Shown here: positions 1 through 9,487 of the stretch, piece by piece
Layout: the number at the start of each line of letters is the position of its first letter
How positions within the stretch are numbered: position 1 is the stretch's first letter
Assembly (NCBI RefSeq): GCF_021033825.1
Contig: NZ_JAIFXZ010000001.1
Span: 310,001-374,000 of the forward strand
Source of the DNA: Dietzia aurantiaca
GTDB taxonomy: Bacteria > Actinomycetota > Actinomycetes > Mycobacteriales > Mycobacteriaceae
Direction of reading: 5' to 3'
Length of the DNA stretch: 64,000 nt
Position numbers and translations under genes: made by a program
The notes under the pieces: model-generated
Database searches by the model: none
What the model saw: only the letters and a program-made list of their open reading frames with translations
Told to the model about the DNA's origin: nothing

Positions 1-51
1 CCACAGGGCTGCCTTAGGATGGGGCCCATCGCCCCCAGGAGGTCACGACAG

Positions 52-1152
52 GTGAACGACGACGCCGACACGACGCCCGCCGACGGCCTCGACCCGGAGT
101 TCCCGGGCGCGGACGCGTCGGATCTCATCGACGAACAGGTGGAGTCGGACGGCCGGCCGGCCCTGTTCGGCATGCGGCTGCCCGGTCGCGCTGACGTCAC
201 GAGTGCCATCGGCCGCCTGGCCTACCGGCGTCGCAGCCACCGCATCCAGCGCATGGCGGGTAAGGCGTCGGCCGAGAACGCCGTCAAGATCGAGAAGGGT
301 GTCGAGACCGGCACCCCGCTGGCCGACGCCCCGGTCCCGGAGGACGAGCACGCGGTCGAGCCGTTCGTCGCAGACCCGCAGGTGGCCGCGTTCTTCGACG
401 TGGACAACACGCTGATCCAGGGCGCCTCGATCATCCTGCTGGCCCGCGGGCTGGCCAAGCACAAGTTCTTCACCGCCAAGGACATCATGGGACTGGCATG
501 GTCGCAGGCCAAGTTCCGGATCTCCGGCGAGGAGAACGCCGACGATGTCGCGAGCGGACGCGACAAGGCACTGGCGTTCGTCGAGGGCCGCACCGTCGCC
601 GAGCTGACCGCGCTGAGCGAGGAGGTCGTGGACACCTCGATGCTCGACCGCGTCTGGCCGGGCACGCGGGCGCTCGTGCAGATGCACCTCGACGCCGGCC
701 AGCAGGTCTGGCTGGTCACCGCCACGCCGGTGATGCTGGCCCGCGTGATCGCCACCCGGCTGGGCCTGTCGGGCGCGCTGGGGACGGTCACCGAGGAGAA
801 GGACGGCGTCTACACCGGCCGGCTCGTGGGCGACATCCTGCACGGGCCCGGTAAGGCACACGCGATCGCCACGCTCGCCGAGAAGGAGGGCTTCGACCTG
901 TCGAAGTGCTACGCCTATTCGGACAGCTTCAACGACATGCCGATGCTGACCATGGTGGGCCACCCGGTGGCCATCAACCCGGATTCGAAGCTGCGGAAAT
1001 ACGCCTCGGAGAACGGCTGGAACGTCAAGGACTTCCGCACGGTGCGCCAGGCCGCCAAGAAGGCCGTGCCGGGTGTGCTGGCGGTCGGCGGGCTCGCCGG
1101 CGCCGGGGCGGCCATGCGGTCGAAGTACTCCTCCCGCCCCAGCGGCGCGTAG
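52..1152 (+). CDS. HAD-IB family phosphatase (SerB1-like, Rv0505c-type)
   Basis: This is a haloacid-dehalogenase subfamily IB hydrolase of about 366 residues, annotated as a phosphoserine-phosphatase-like enzyme in mycobacteria; its true substrate is unknown. The catalytic motif DVDNTL lies near residue 115, and the metal-binding motif [10 protein letters not shown] near residue 290. The first ~90 residues are a basic and acidic extension outside the fold. I chose the GTG at 52 because AGGAGG sits 9 bases upstream; the ATG at 19 has no such site. It converges on the acyltransferase with only 7 bases between them. Neighbours match M. tuberculosis Rv0505c-Rv0501, a group often tied to lipid metabolism. 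Confidence 0.85.
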   Translation: MNDDADTTPADGLDPEFPGADASDLIDEQVESDGRPALFGMRLPGRADVTSAIGRLAYRRRSHRIQRMAGKASAENAVKIEKGVETGTPLADAPVPEDEHAVEPFVADPQVAAFFDVDNTLIQGASIILLARGLAKHKFFTAKDIMGLAWSQAKFRISGEENADDVASGRDKALAFVEGRTVAELTALSEEVVDTSMLDRVWPGTRALVQMHLDAGQQVWLVTATPVMLARVIATRLGLSGALGTVTEEKDGVYTGRLVGDILHGPGKAHAIATLAEKEGFDLSKCYAYSDSFNDMPMLTMVGHPVAINPDSKLRKYASENGWNVKDFRTVRQAAKKAVPGVLAVGGLAGAGAAMRSKYSSRPSGA

Positions 1153-1159
1153 CGCGAGG

Positions 1160-2293
1160 TCAGCCGAAGAAGACGCTGCCGCGTCGCGCGAGGTTCCGGA
1201 ACAGCGTGTTCTGGATGGTCTCGCGGACCTGGTCGGTGATCTCGAAGACCACCATCGGGTCATCGGCGGCGTCCGGCCCCAGGTGTGCGGTCTCGATGGG
1301 CTCGCCGAACTCCATCGTCCACTTGGTGGGCAACGGGATACCGCCGAGCCCGCCGAGGAGCGGGAACGTCGGGGTGATGGGCATGTACGGCAGTCCGAGC
1401 AGCCGCGCGAGCGCCGGGATCTCGCCGATCTTCGGGTAGATCTCCTCCGAGCCGACGACCGAGCACGGGATGATCGGCGCGCCGGCGGCCAGCGCGGTGG
1501 ACACGAACCCGCCGCGGCCAAAGCGCTGCAGTCGGTAGCGGTCGGCGAACGGCTTACCGAGGCCCTTGAAACCCTCGGGCCACACGGCCACCACGTGACC
1601 GTCCTCGAGCAGCCGCTCGGCGTCGGCGTTGCAGGCCAGGGTGGCGCCCGCCCGGCGGGCCAGCGGCGCGGACACGGGCAGCGTCATGGCCAGGTCCGCG
1701 GCCAGCAGACGCAGGGCGCGACCACCGTGGTCGTGGACCGCGACGCTGGTCATCAGCCCGTCGAGCGGGAGCACGCCGGCATGGTTGGACACGATCAACC
1801 CCGCGCCCTCGGCCGGGATGTTGTCCGCCCCGATCACCTCGACGCGGAACCAGTGCTCGAAAAGCGGGCGCCACAGGGGAAGCCAGACGTTGGTGTAGAA
1901 GTGTTCGTCGAAGCCGAACTCGTCGACCTCATAGCCGCCGGTGATGCGGGTCGCCAGGACCTCCCCGGCGGAGTTGATGGCCTCGGCCATCCCGGACAGC
2001 GCGCTGACGTCGCCGGTCGCGAGCATCACGTCCACGCCGCGGGCGAGATCGCGGACCGGCGCGAGCATCTCGGCATCGATCGGCACGGCCTCCACGATCT
2101 GCCCGAGGGTGGCCCGCATCGAGCTGAGGAACCTGTCGACGATCCGCCCGATCTCGGTGGCGGCGGCGTCGCTGCTGGTGGTCGCGCCGAGAAAGCCCTC
2201 CCCGACCATCCGGTCACTCCGGGCGTCCCGGCGGCCCTCGCCCCAGCGGGGACCACCGAGTGGCTGGCTCAGGTCGAATTCCGGGCCCTTCAC
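1160..2293 (-). CDS. PlsC-type lysophospholipid acyltransferase family protein (Rv0502-like)
   Basis: A 377-residue glycerolipid acyltransferase-fold protein. The HX4D catalytic motif appears as NHAGVLPLD, about halfway along, and the substrate-binding PEG motif as VWPEGFKG further on. An N-terminal ~130-residue extension precedes the domain. The GTG start overlaps the TGA of the upstream epimerase gene (GTGA), so the two are probably translationally coupled. The family moves acyl chains from acyl-CoA onto lysophospholipids or related acceptors at the membrane; the acceptor cannot be read from sequence. The pairing with the epimerase and the HAD phosphatase is conserved in mycolic-acid bacteria. 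Confidence 0.85.
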   Translation of the reverse strand: MKGPEFDLSQPLGGPRWGEGRRDARSDRMVGEGFLGATTSSDAAATEIGRIVDRFLSSMRATLGQIVEAVPIDAEMLAPVRDLARGVDVMLATGDVSALSGMAEAINSAGEVLATRITGGYEVDEFGFDEHFYTNVWLPLWRPLFEHWFRVEVIGADNIPAEGAGLIVSNHAGVLPLDGLMTSVAVHDHGGRALRLLAADLAMTLPVSAPLARRAGATLACNADAERLLEDGHVVAVWPEGFKGLGKPFADRYRLQRFGRGGFVSTALAAGAPIIPCSVVGSEEIYPKIGEIPALARLLGLPYMPITPTFPLLGGLGGIPLPTKWTMEFGEPIETAHLGPDAADDPMVVFEITDQVRETIQNTLFRNLARRGSVFFG

Positions 2294-3438
2294 AACGCCT
2301 CCTCCATGCGGTCGGGCAGGGCCCCGATCGCCTCGAGCTCACCGATGGTGGTGTCCACGCCCGCGCGCAGCCGGTCGGCCACGGGCCCCGGTAGCAACTT
2401 CTCGAGCTTGGCGACCTTGCGCTCCAGCGAGGCACGGGTGACCAGGGGTTCCGTCCCGGAGTCGACCAGGTAGGCGTGCAGGGCCTCATCGGTGGTGTAG
2501 CTGGGCCGGAATCCGAACTCCGTGCGCATGCGGGTGGTGTCGACCACCCTGCCGAACCGCAGGTACCGCATCTGCGACGGGCCGATGTCCCTGAGCCCCC
2601 GGCTGAGCAGCATGCGGGCCGCGTATTTGAAGGTCTGCGGCGGCACCGGCAGCGGGATGTGGCCCGCCCGGCGGATCGCCCGGGCCAGCGTGAGCACGCC
2701 CTCGGCGGCGATGTTGTACGTGCCCGGCGCCGCCCCGAGGGTGGCGTGGAGCAGCGCGTCCAACGCGTCCTGCGGGTGCAGCAGTTGGACCCGCGGGTCG
2801 TAACCGGCAAGCACCGGCGCGACCGACGGCAGCAGCAGCTCCCCCAGCACGGTCGGCTCGGGCAGCCCGAGGATGGCGGGGATGCGCAGGATCGTCACGT
2901 CGATGTCCGGGCGCTTGCGAGACATGCCCCGCACATAGCCCTCCACGGACAGGTGGTCCAGCGGGATGCCGCCGCTCGGCTGGCGGCGCGCGGCCATGTC
3001 CTCGGTGAACATGGCCGGGTCCGAGCCCGAGGAGCCGTACACGGTGGTGGAGGAAATCAACACGAACCGCTTGACGGTCGAGGCCCTGCCACACGCCGCG
3101 ATGACGTGCATCGAGCCCATGATGTTGGACTCCTTGACGGCCGCCCGGCCGCCCGGCGCGAAGTCGGTGTGGAACAGCCCGGCGTGCACCACGGTGTCGA
3201 TCCCCGCCTCGCGCAGGATCCCCTGCAGACGCGGCGACTGGGGGTCGAGCCGGACGAACTCCGCGTCACGCATCCGCCTGCGGTGCTGGGGTGACGGCTT
3301 GACCGAGTCGATGGCCAGCACACGCTCGACGGACTCGTTCCGGAGCAGCATGCCCACCAGGTGCGCGCCGAGGTAGCGACTGCCGCCGACGACCGCGACA
3401 GCACGCGCCGGCGTGCGGCTGGAAGCTTCGGTGTTCAC
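2290..3438 (-). CDS. NAD-dependent epimerase/dehydratase (Rv0501/GalE2-like)
   Basis: An extended short-chain dehydrogenase of 382 residues. The N-terminal Rossmann motif reads VAVVGGSRYLGAHL. A central ISSTTVYGSSG region holds the Ser/Thr of the active site. The classic YxxxK is not obvious, so enzymatic epimerase activity is uncertain. It is annotated as a UDP-glucose 4-epimerase-like protein in mycobacteria, but this branch has no proven substrate. It lies first in a two-gene operon with the acyltransferase (4-base overlap). Confidence 0.8.
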   Translation of the reverse strand: MNTEASSRTPARAVAVVGGSRYLGAHLVGMLLRNESVERVLAIDSVKPSPQHRRRMRDAEFVRLDPQSPRLQGILREAGIDTVVHAGLFHTDFAPGGRAAVKESNIMGSMHVIAACGRASTVKRFVLISSTTVYGSSGSDPAMFTEDMAARRQPSGGIPLDHLSVEGYVRGMSRKRPDIDVTILRIPAILGLPEPTVLGELLLPSVAPVLAGYDPRVQLLHPQDALDALLHATLGAAPGTYNIAAEGVLTLARAIRRAGHIPLPVPPQTFKYAARMLLSRGLRDIGPSQMRYLRFGRVVDTTRMRTEFGFRPSYTTDEALHAYLVDSGTEPLVTRASLERKVAKLEKLLPGPVADRLRAGVDTTIGELEAIGALPDRMEEAL

Positions 3439-3535
3439 CCGACCGAGTCTAGCCGCGACGTACCGTGCGAACCGGCCCCGGCCGGAAATACACCGATGCC
3501 CGCCACCACTGGGGCGACGGGCATCTGCTACAGGC

Positions 3536-3572
3536 GTGAGTCCGGGCGCGGTCAGCGCGCCGCGGGACTCAC
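3536..3572 (-). terminator. hairpin over the bS22 stop codon
   Basis: An 8-base-pair stem (gtgagtcc paired with ggactcac) overlaps the stop codon of the bS22 gene. A second 8-bp hairpin (3495-3502 with 3518-3525) follows in the direction of transcription. Together they probably end the bS22 transcript before the epimerase gene. No long T-run follows. Confidence 0.5.
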
Positions 3573-3670
3573 TTACCGAGTTTGCGACGCTGCACGCGAG
3601 TCCGGCGGAGCATCTTGCGGTGCTTCTTCTTGGACATACGCTTGCGGCGCTTCTTGATCACAGAACCCAT
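3569..3670 (-). CDS. small ribosomal protein bS22 (AURKAIP1/COX24-domain, 33 aa)
   Basis: This 33-residue, extremely basic protein begins [19 protein letters not shown] and ends RRKLGK. It matches the actinobacterial AURKAIP1/COX24-domain protein (Rv0500B in M. tuberculosis), which cryo-EM work identified as an extra 30S ribosomal protein, bS22. It is easily missed because of its length. Its position between the epimerase and the BldC-like gene is the same as in mycobacteria. An AGGTAGGTGA stretch about 8 bases upstream can serve as the ribosome binding site. Confidence 0.9.
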   Translation of the reverse strand: MGSVIKKRRKRMSKKKHRKMLRRTRVQRRKLGK

Positions 3671-3832
3671 ATCGGGGTCACCTACCTGTCGACTACTGGT
3701 CGTGGACCTTGGCTTGCGCTCCGGCGCCTGAAGCGGGCTTCTCGAGCCGGGACGGAACCAGTCCAGCCTACCTGCAGGCGGGTCCGCGACGAAAATGGGT
3801 CCGGGACGGAATGTGCCTCCGCCCCGGTCGGG

Positions 3833-4054
3833 TCAGCCTGCGGAGAAGTACGAGGTGTCGAGGTACTCGTGCACGGCCTTGGAGTGGACGCGGAACGAGC
3901 GCCCCACCCGGACGGCCGGCAACTCGCCGGAGTGCACGAGTCGGTAGACCGTCATCTTGGACACGCGCATCAGCGCGGCCACCTCGGCAACGGTGAGGAA
4001 CTGAGAGCCCCCCGCCGGCTGCGAGCCGCCTTCGGTCTTGTCGGTAGTCGCCAT
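3833..4054 (-). CDS. BldC-like MerR-type helix-turn-helix regulator
   Basis: A 73-residue protein with a single winged helix-turn-helix of the excisionase/BldC type (LTVAEVAALMRVSKMTVYR, then an RSFRV wing segment). In Streptomyces, BldC binds DNA cooperatively as a developmental repressor. The mycobacterial homologue Rv0500A lies at the same place, between proC and the bS22 gene. The ATG at 4054 was chosen because it is preceded by AAGGG; an upstream in-frame start at 4114 would add a basic, non-conserved tail. Its role in a non-sporulating actinomycete is not known. Confidence 0.85.
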   Translation of the reverse strand: MATTDKTEGGSQPAGGSQFLTVAEVAALMRVSKMTVYRLVHSGELPAVRVGRSFRVHSKAVHEYLDTSYFSAG

Positions 4055-4241
4055 CGTCACAACCCTTCGTGGCACGCGTCGCGCCGCAGGCTTCCCCTCC
4101 TGCGGTACGGACACGCACGTGCTGGAGATGAGCCTAGCGTGAAAGGTGTGATCAATGCGACGGGAGTGGGCGAATTACTTCAATGACACGCCGCCGAGAC
4201 CTGAGGTCACCCGTTCTGAACTGGGGTTGTGCTAAAAGCGA

Positions 4242-4279
4242 CGACCCGCCAGGTGGGGTTTCTCTCACCTGGCGGGTCG
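4242..4279 (-). terminator. terminator downstream of proC
   Basis: A perfect 14-bp stem (4242-4255 with 4266-4279) encloses a 10-base loop. On the minus strand it is followed by a short CTTTTA tract. It lies after the proC stop codon and before the bldC-like promoter region. Confidence 0.8.
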
Positions 4280-4367
4280 CGTCCCTCGCCGCTTCGCCCT
4301 CCCGGTAGCCGCCCGGGCCGTCTTCTTCGAGGCCGGCGGGTGCGTGCAGGTGGGCGTGAGCCTTGGG

Positions 4368-5210
4368 TCAGTCGATCTCGTCGTCGTCCTGGATCACGGC
4401 CCGCGCCATCTCGCGGGACCGCGACGCGGCGGCCTCGACCGCATCGGCCACCGCCGCGCGCAGGCCTCCCGACTCGAGGCGGCGGATCGCCGCCGCGGTG
4501 GTGCCACCCGGCGAGCTGACGTTGTAGCGGAGCTGTCCGGGGCCCTCGCCGCCGCCGGCGAGCATCGCGCCCGCGCCGAGCGCGGTGCCGGTGGCCAGGG
4601 TCGTGGCCACGTCGCGGGGCAGGCCCTGCTCCACTCCGGCGTCGATCAGCGCCTCGGCGAGGAGGAAAAAGTAGGCGGGGCCGGATCCGGACACTGCCGT
4701 CACCGCGTCCATCTGGGCCTCGGTGACGACGACGACGGCGCCGACGCTCTCCATGATCGACCGCACCTGCTCGAGATGCTCGTCGCGCGCGAAGCGGCCC
4801 TTGCAGATCGCCGAGACGCCCTGGCCCACGAGCATGGCCGTGTTGGGCATGACCCGCACGACCGGGGAGCCGGCGCTGAGTCTGGTCTCGAGCGATTCGG
4901 TCGAGACGCCCGCGGCGAGCGAGACCACGATCGACTCGTGGACGCTGTCGGAGATGGCGTCGCCGACCCGCTCGGTCACCGCAGGCACGTCCTGCGGCTT
5001 CACGGCGATCGCGATCACGTCGGCGCCCTCACACCCGATGTCGAGGGACGTGGGCAGGATGGAGTACTTCTTGGCCAACTCGTCGGCGCGGGCCTGGACG
5101 GCTTCGATCACCACGATGTCCGACCCCGGGGTCCCGGCCTCGCGGAGTCCCGCTATGAGGGCCTCTCCGATACGTCCGCCACCGACCACTGCGATTCTCG
5201 TCATGCCCAT
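4368..5210 (-). CDS. proC: pyrroline-5-carboxylate reductase
   Basis: The last step of proline synthesis: reduction of pyrroline-5-carboxylate with NAD(P)H in the cytoplasm. The Rossmann motif AVVGGGRIGEAL is at the N-terminus. The conserved C-terminal block with AVSGSGPAYFFLL and the SSPGGTTAAAI stretch is present. Length (280 residues) is normal for the family. Two close ATGs (5210 and 5204) are possible; the ribosome binding site does not separate them. The gene is Rv0500 in the conserved order. Confidence 0.95.
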   Translation of the reverse strand: MGMTRIAVVGGGRIGEALIAGLREAGTPGSDIVVIEAVQARADELAKKYSILPTSLDIGCEGADVIAIAVKPQDVPAVTERVGDAISDSVHESIVVSLAAGVSTESLETRLSAGSPVVRVMPNTAMLVGQGVSAICKGRFARDEHLEQVRSIMESVGAVVVVTEAQMDAVTAVSGSGPAYFFLLAEALIDAGVEQGLPRDVATTLATGTALGAGAMLAGGGEGPGQLRYNVSSPGGTTAAAIRRLESGGLRAAVADAVEAAASRSREMARAVIQDDDEID

Positions 5211-5276
5211 TACAGTGCCACACCGCCGCGGGCCGGCCCCGGCGTGCCGCCCCGCTGACGCGCGCGCCGAAATGAG

Positions 5277-5310
5277 CTCCGCCCGCATCCGGAAGCGGAT
5301 GCGGGCGGAG
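5277..5310 (-). terminator. terminator downstream of the Rv0497-like gene
   Basis: A perfect 14-bp stem (5277-5290 with 5297-5310, loop ggaagc) just after the stop of the membrane-protein gene. It separates that gene from proC. Confidence 0.75.
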
Positions 5311-5334
5311 TCGGTACGTGCTGGTGCGGAGCCG

Positions 5335-6933
5335 CTAGGTGACGAGCCTGAGCAGGAGCGGCCCGCAGGTCACGCCTATGCCCACGATCACCGCCAGGGC
5401 GATGCTGACCGTGTCATTCGACCGGCGCAGCACGCGCACCATGGCGACGAGCCCCACGATCACGATGATCGCCAGTGCGAACGCCACCCACGGCAGGTCG
5501 GTCCACAGCAACTGGAAGCCGATGAACAGCGCCGCGCCCGCGACCGCGGAGGCGAGCACCTGGGCGACGAGGATCATCCACTGCGACGCGGGCGACCGCT
5601 CGGTGTCCGCGTGATCGGCACGCGCGGTGTCCGGGTCGGCGTCGCGGTACCGGTCCGTCGTGGCCGGTGCGGAGTCCCGGTCACCGGAGACCGCGGCCGC
5701 GGTCATCCCGGCGACGCCGGCGCCGCCCGCGGCAGCGGCAGCGGCTCGGCCGAAGGAGCCCTCGCGGCCGTCCGTGTCAGTGCCCTCGGGGGCGGTTGAA
5801 CCGGTCACCGCGCCAGCGTCCTTGACGCCTCGAGCGGGCGCGGTCGCGACGGGAGCCGCATCGCTGTTCGTGTCTGTGGCCTTGTCTGCGGTCTTGTCCG
5901 TGGTGGCCGCGGCTGCGGCGACCGCGCCGGCCGGGGCCTCGGGAGCACTGTGGGCTGTGGAGCCACTGCCGGTCGGCACGCCCCACGCCTGCTGCCGGGC
6001 CGGGGCGGAGTCCGCCCGACCGGCCGTGTCCCCCGCGGTGGAGTCCCCCGCGGTGGGGCCCTTGGCCTGCGGCTGCGTCGGCGCTTGCGTTTGCGTTTGC
6101 GTTTGAGGCTGCGTCTGCGCAGCGGCCGGCTGCCCGGGACCGGTCTGGGAACCTGCACCCGAGCCGGTCGCGGCGCCCGCGAGACCCGCGGCACCGGCAG
6201 CAGCGCCACCCGCTGCCGCGGCACCGGCCACACCGGCCCGGGACGGCCCGCGATCGTCACGCGCGTCAGGGGTCCAGGCGCCCGACGGGCGCGCGGCCGC
6301 GGCCGAGTCTTTCTCCTTGCGCTTACGGCCGAACAGACCGCGACGCTTCTCCTGCGGCTGCCCCTCGGGCGCCTCGTCCGCGGTCGCGGGAGCACCGGTC
6401 CCCGGGGCGGGCGGCTGCTGCGCGGGCACCTGCTGTGTGGGTGCCTGCTGCCGGGCCTCCGGCTGCTGGGCCGGGATCCTGGCGGTCTGGGCCGCCGAAG
6501 GCTGCTGCGCGGTCGGCGGCTGCTGTGTCGCCGACGGGCGCGCCTGCGACGCCGACGCGGGAGCCTGCCCCGACTTCGGGGTGGACGGCTGCGGGGTGGG
6601 CGGCGTCGTCGTCGTCCTACCCGCCGCCCCCGGCTGCGCGGTTCCCGCGCCCGCACCGGTCGGGTCGCCCGTCGCCCGGGGTTCGTCCGCCGACGGCGAC
6701 GAACCGCCCTCGCCAGCATCCGCCTCGCGCGCATGACGCCGCGCCGCACGGCCACTGAGGACCGTGTCATCGGTGATGCGCGGAATCTCACCGGTGAGCT
6801 CGGAAACACTCACCCCACCCTCGTCAGCACGGCGGCGCCGACGCCCGGTGGGCGCGACCTCCTGCTGCTCCGCGCCCATGCGCTTGAGCAGCTCCGCCAC
6901 GGTGATCTGCTGACCGTCAGAATCCTCGGCCAT
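5335..6933 (-). CDS. Rv0497-like membrane protein with long Pro/Gln/Ala-rich region
   Basis: A 532-residue protein in three parts. The N-terminal ~55 residues are conserved-looking (ITVAELLKRMGAEQQ, an RRRRR run, then SVSELTGEIPRI). A ~370-residue low-complexity region rich in Pro, Gln, Ala and Thr follows; it includes QTQTQTQ encoded by a GTTTGC-type hexamer repeat near 6085-6105. Three hydrophobic segments fill the last ~85 residues. This architecture and position match mycobacterial Rv0497, of unknown function, though the disordered middle here looks expanded. It is separated by 2 bases from ppx, so the two are probably cotranscribed. Confidence 0.75.
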   Translation of the reverse strand: MAEDSDGQQITVAELLKRMGAEQQEVAPTGRRRRRADEGGVSVSELTGEIPRITDDTVLSGRAARRHAREADAGEGGSSPSADEPRATGDPTGAGAGTAQPGAAGRTTTTPPTPQPSTPKSGQAPASASQARPSATQQPPTAQQPSAAQTARIPAQQPEARQQAPTQQVPAQQPPAPGTGAPATADEAPEGQPQEKRRGLFGRKRKEKDSAAAARPSGAWTPDARDDRGPSRAGVAGAAAAGGAAAGAAGLAGAATGSGAGSQTGPGQPAAAQTQPQTQTQTQAPTQPQAKGPTAGDSTAGDTAGRADSAPARQQAWGVPTGSGSTAHSAPEAPAGAVAAAAATTDKTADKATDTNSDAAPVATAPARGVKDAGAVTGSTAPEGTDTDGREGSFGRAAAAAAGGAGVAGMTAAAVSGDRDSAPATTDRYRDADPDTARADHADTERSPASQWMILVAQVLASAVAGAALFIGFQLLWTDLPWVAFALAIIVIVGLVAMVRVLRRSNDTVSIALAVIVGIGVTCGPLLLRLVT

Positions 6934-6935
6934 CG

Positions 6936-7883
6936 TCAGCTTCCCTTCCCGTCGCCGCCCACGTCCCGGTCGAGACGCTGAAGAATGAGCCCCTCACGTA
7001 GAGCCCACGGACAGATTTTCACACTTTCCAACCCCAATGCACGCATGGACGCCTCCGCGACCAATGCGCCGGCCACCACTTGATACGAACGATCAGCGCT
7101 GACGCCCTCCAACTCTGCCCTGTCCGCGGCGGTCATGCGAGAGATGAACGCGATCACCTGGCGCAGACCGGCCGCGGTGAGAATTCGCTCGACCCGCGGT
7201 CCCTCGGACGACGGCGCCGCGCCCGTCAGGCGTGCCAGCATCCGGAAGGTCTTGGAGGTGGCGCAGGCGACATCCGGATCGCCGGCGGCACGCAGCTCCT
7301 TGGCCGGGCCCTCCAGCTCCGCATCGATGTAGTCGCGCAGCTGGTTGATGCGCTTGCGCTCCGGCGGGTCCGTCTTGAACCAGTCGTGGGTCAGACGGCC
7401 GGCACCCAGCTGCAGGCTGAAGGCGTGTTCCGGCAGCTCGTCCTCCCCGCTGGTCAGCTCGAGCGAACCACCCCCGATGTCGAGGTTGAGGATCCGCCCG
7501 GCGCTCCAGCCGTACCATCGCCGTGCCGCCAGGAATGTCATGCGCGCCTCGTCCTCACCGGAGAGCACCCGCAGTTCGACGCCCGTCTCCTTGGCGACCT
7601 TGGCCAGCACCTCGTCCGAGTTCGCGGAATCGCGCACGGCGGAGGTCGCCAGCGCCATGACCTCTTTGCACTTGGTGGCCTTGGCGAGATCGGCGGCCTC
7701 GTTGACCGCGTCGATCAGGCGGGCGATGCCGGTCTTGGTGATGCTGTTGTCCTGATCCAGGTACTCGATGAGACGCAGGCGGGTCTTGGAGTCGTTCATG
7801 GGCGTGGGGTGGCCACCACGATGCGCATCGACGACGACGAAGTGAACCGTGTTACTCCCGACGTCCAGGACACCTAATCTCAC
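6936..7883 (-). CDS. ppx: Ppx/GppA family exopolyphosphatase (Rv0496-like)
   Basis: A 315-residue ASKHA-fold phosphatase with the N-terminal phosphate-binding motif [15 protein letters not shown] and the second motif [13 protein letters not shown]. This is the short form lacking the C-terminal HD-like domains of E. coli Ppx. It should hydrolyse inorganic polyphosphate or (p)ppGpp-type substrates in the cytoplasm. It lies next to the phosphate-sensing senX3-regX3 genes, as in M. tuberculosis. The GTG start is 33 bases from the divergent Rv0495c-like gene. Confidence 0.9.
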   Translation of the reverse strand: MRLGVLDVGSNTVHFVVVDAHRGGHPTPMNDSKTRLRLIEYLDQDNSITKTGIARLIDAVNEAADLAKATKCKEVMALATSAVRDSANSDEVLAKVAKETGVELRVLSGEDEARMTFLAARRWYGWSAGRILNLDIGGGSLELTSGEDELPEHAFSLQLGAGRLTHDWFKTDPPERKRINQLRDYIDAELEGPAKELRAAGDPDVACATSKTFRMLARLTGAAPSSEGPRVERILTAAGLRQVIAFISRMTAADRAELEGVSADRSYQVVAGALVAEASMRALGLESVKICPWALREGLILQRLDRDVGGDGKGS

Positions 7884-7916
7884 ACGCCCACCCTAAACGG
7901 TCTACGGTCGCTGGTT

Positions 7917-8762
7917 GTGACCGCCACCGAACCTTCCGCAACCCCGGGTATCCCTCGCCCCGAGGTCCCGTTGGACTTCCCTCGCGAGTGGTACAGCTTT
8001 CCCGACCCGACGAACGGCGAGCATCTCATCTCAGTGGACATGACGTGGCTGCTCTCGTCCTGGACGTGTGTCTTCGGCACCCCTGCCTGCCACGGCATCG
8101 ACAGTTCCCAACCGGAGTCCGGGTGCTGCACGCACGGCGCGTTCCTCTCGGACGACGAGGACCGTGAGCGCCTCACCCGGAACGTCTCGCTCCTGGCGCC
8201 CGGCGAGTGGCAGCATCGCGACGCCGCGTTCGCGGCCGCCGCCGCCGAGGACTCCGAGAACGAGGTGTGGCTCGAGGAGGATGAACTGACGGGCGACGAC
8301 GGCGAGATGGAGCCGGCGCTGCGGACCCGCAAACTGGGCGGGCGCTGCGTCTTCTTCAACGACCCCGGCTGGCCGGCCGGGTCGGGCTGCGCCCTGCACC
8401 ACATGGCCGGGCGGACCGGGCGGAGTCTGCCGGAGTCCAAGCCGGACGTGTGCTGGCAGCTGCCGCTGCGCGTGACCCACGACTGGGAGGACCGCGCCGA
8501 CGAGGTGGAGATCCTCCACACCCGTGTAGGCGAGTACGACCGCCGCGGTTGGGGTCCCGGCGGGTTGGACCTCGACTGGTACTGCACAGGCTCGCCCGAG
8601 GCGCACGTGGGCGCGGAGCCCGTCTACGTCTCGCTGCGCGACGAGCTGGTCGAGTTACTGGGCGAGGAGCCGTACGAGGTGCTGGCCGCGGCCTGTGCGC
8701 GGCGGCGACAGCTGGGCATCGTGGCCGCGCACCCGGCGACCGCCCGCGCGTGCGGGGCCTGA
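7917..8762 (+). CDS. conserved hypothetical protein (Rv0495c-like), Cys-rich
   Basis: A 281-residue soluble protein conserved at this locus in mycolic-acid actinobacteria; function unknown. It has a cysteine-bearing region ([13 protein letters not shown], then SGCCTHGAF) and later GRCVFFND and [11 protein letters not shown], a pattern that suggests metal or cluster binding. That is an inference from Cys/His spacing only. It starts with GTG, divergent from ppx, and converges on regX3, so it is probably a single-gene unit. Confidence 0.75.
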   Translation: MTATEPSATPGIPRPEVPLDFPREWYSFPDPTNGEHLISVDMTWLLSSWTCVFGTPACHGIDSSQPESGCCTHGAFLSDDEDRERLTRNVSLLAPGEWQHRDAAFAAAAAEDSENEVWLEEDELTGDDGEMEPALRTRKLGGRCVFFNDPGWPAGSGCALHHMAGRTGRSLPESKPDVCWQLPLRVTHDWEDRADEVEILHTRVGEYDRRGWGPGGLDLDWYCTGSPEAHVGAEPVYVSLRDELVELLGEEPYEVLAAACARRRQLGIVAAHPATARACGA

Positions 8763-8797
8763 CACCGGCTGCCGACCCGCCTCGCACGCGCAGCGGG

Positions 8798-9487
8798 TCA
8801 GGGCTCGAACTTGTAGCCCAACCCGCGGACGGTCACCAGGTGCACCGGCTTGCCCGGATCCTGCTCGACCTTCGAGCGCAGGCGCTTGACGTGCACGTCG
8901 AGGGTCTTGGTGTCGCCGACGTAGTCCGAACCCCACACACGGTCGATGAGCTGCCCGCGGGTGAGCACCCGGCCGGAGTTGCGCAGCAGGTACTCCAGCA
9001 GATCGAACTCCTTGAGGGGCAGCGTCACCGCCGCCCCGCGGACCGTCACCGTGTGCCGCTCGATGTCCATTCGCACCGGCCCCGACTCGAGGACACCGAT
9101 CTCCTCGGGCTCGTCCGCCTCCTTGTCGGCCCCGCGGCGTAGGACCGCCCGGATACGCGCGATGAGCTCGCGGGCCGAATAGGGCTTGGTCACGTAGTCG
9201 TCGGCGCCCAGTTCGAGCCCCACGACCTTGTCGATCTCACTGTCCCGGGCGGTCACCATGATGACCGGCACGCTCGAGGTCACGCGAAGTCGCTTGCACA
9301 CGTCGGTTCCCGACATCCCGGGGAGCATGAGGTCGAGCAGCACGATGTCGGCGCCCTCGGCCTCGAAGCTCTCCAACGCGGTCGGGCCGTCGCCGGCGAT
9401 GGTGACGTCGAAGCCCTCCTTGCGGAGCAGGAAGGCCAGCGGGTCCGCCAGCGAGTCCTCGTCCTCCACGATCAGCACCCTGGTCAC
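8798..9487 (-). CDS. regX3: response regulator RegX3 (OmpR family)
   Basis: A 229-residue OmpR-type regulator: receiver domain with acidic pocket (VEDEDS), phosphoacceptor in VLLDLMLPGMSG and conserved Lys in VTKPYSARE; then a winged-helix DNA-binding domain ending in VTVRGLGYKFEP. It is the partner of SenX3 and in mycobacteria controls the phosphate-starvation response. The GTG start overlaps the senX3 stop (GTGA), which shows the true start; the longer frame to 9607 is read-through into senX3. A short stem (8775-8781 with 8794-8800) at its end may terminate both converging genes. Confidence 0.95.
   Translation of the reverse strand: MTRVLIVEDEDSLADPLAFLLRKEGFDVTIAGDGPTALESFEAEGADIVLLDLMLPGMSGTDVCKRLRVTSSVPVIMVTARDSEIDKVVGLELGADDYVTKPYSARELIARIRAVLRRGADKEADEPEEIGVLESGPVRMDIERHTVTVRGAAVTLPLKEFDLLEYLLRNSGRVLTRGQLIDRVWGSDYVGDTKTLDVHVKRLRSKVEQDPGKPVHLVTVRGLGYKFEP

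Noticed and set aside
9484-9487. Possible MIRU-type repeats between senX3 and regX3.
   Set aside because: The genes overlap by 4 bases, so no spacer exists.
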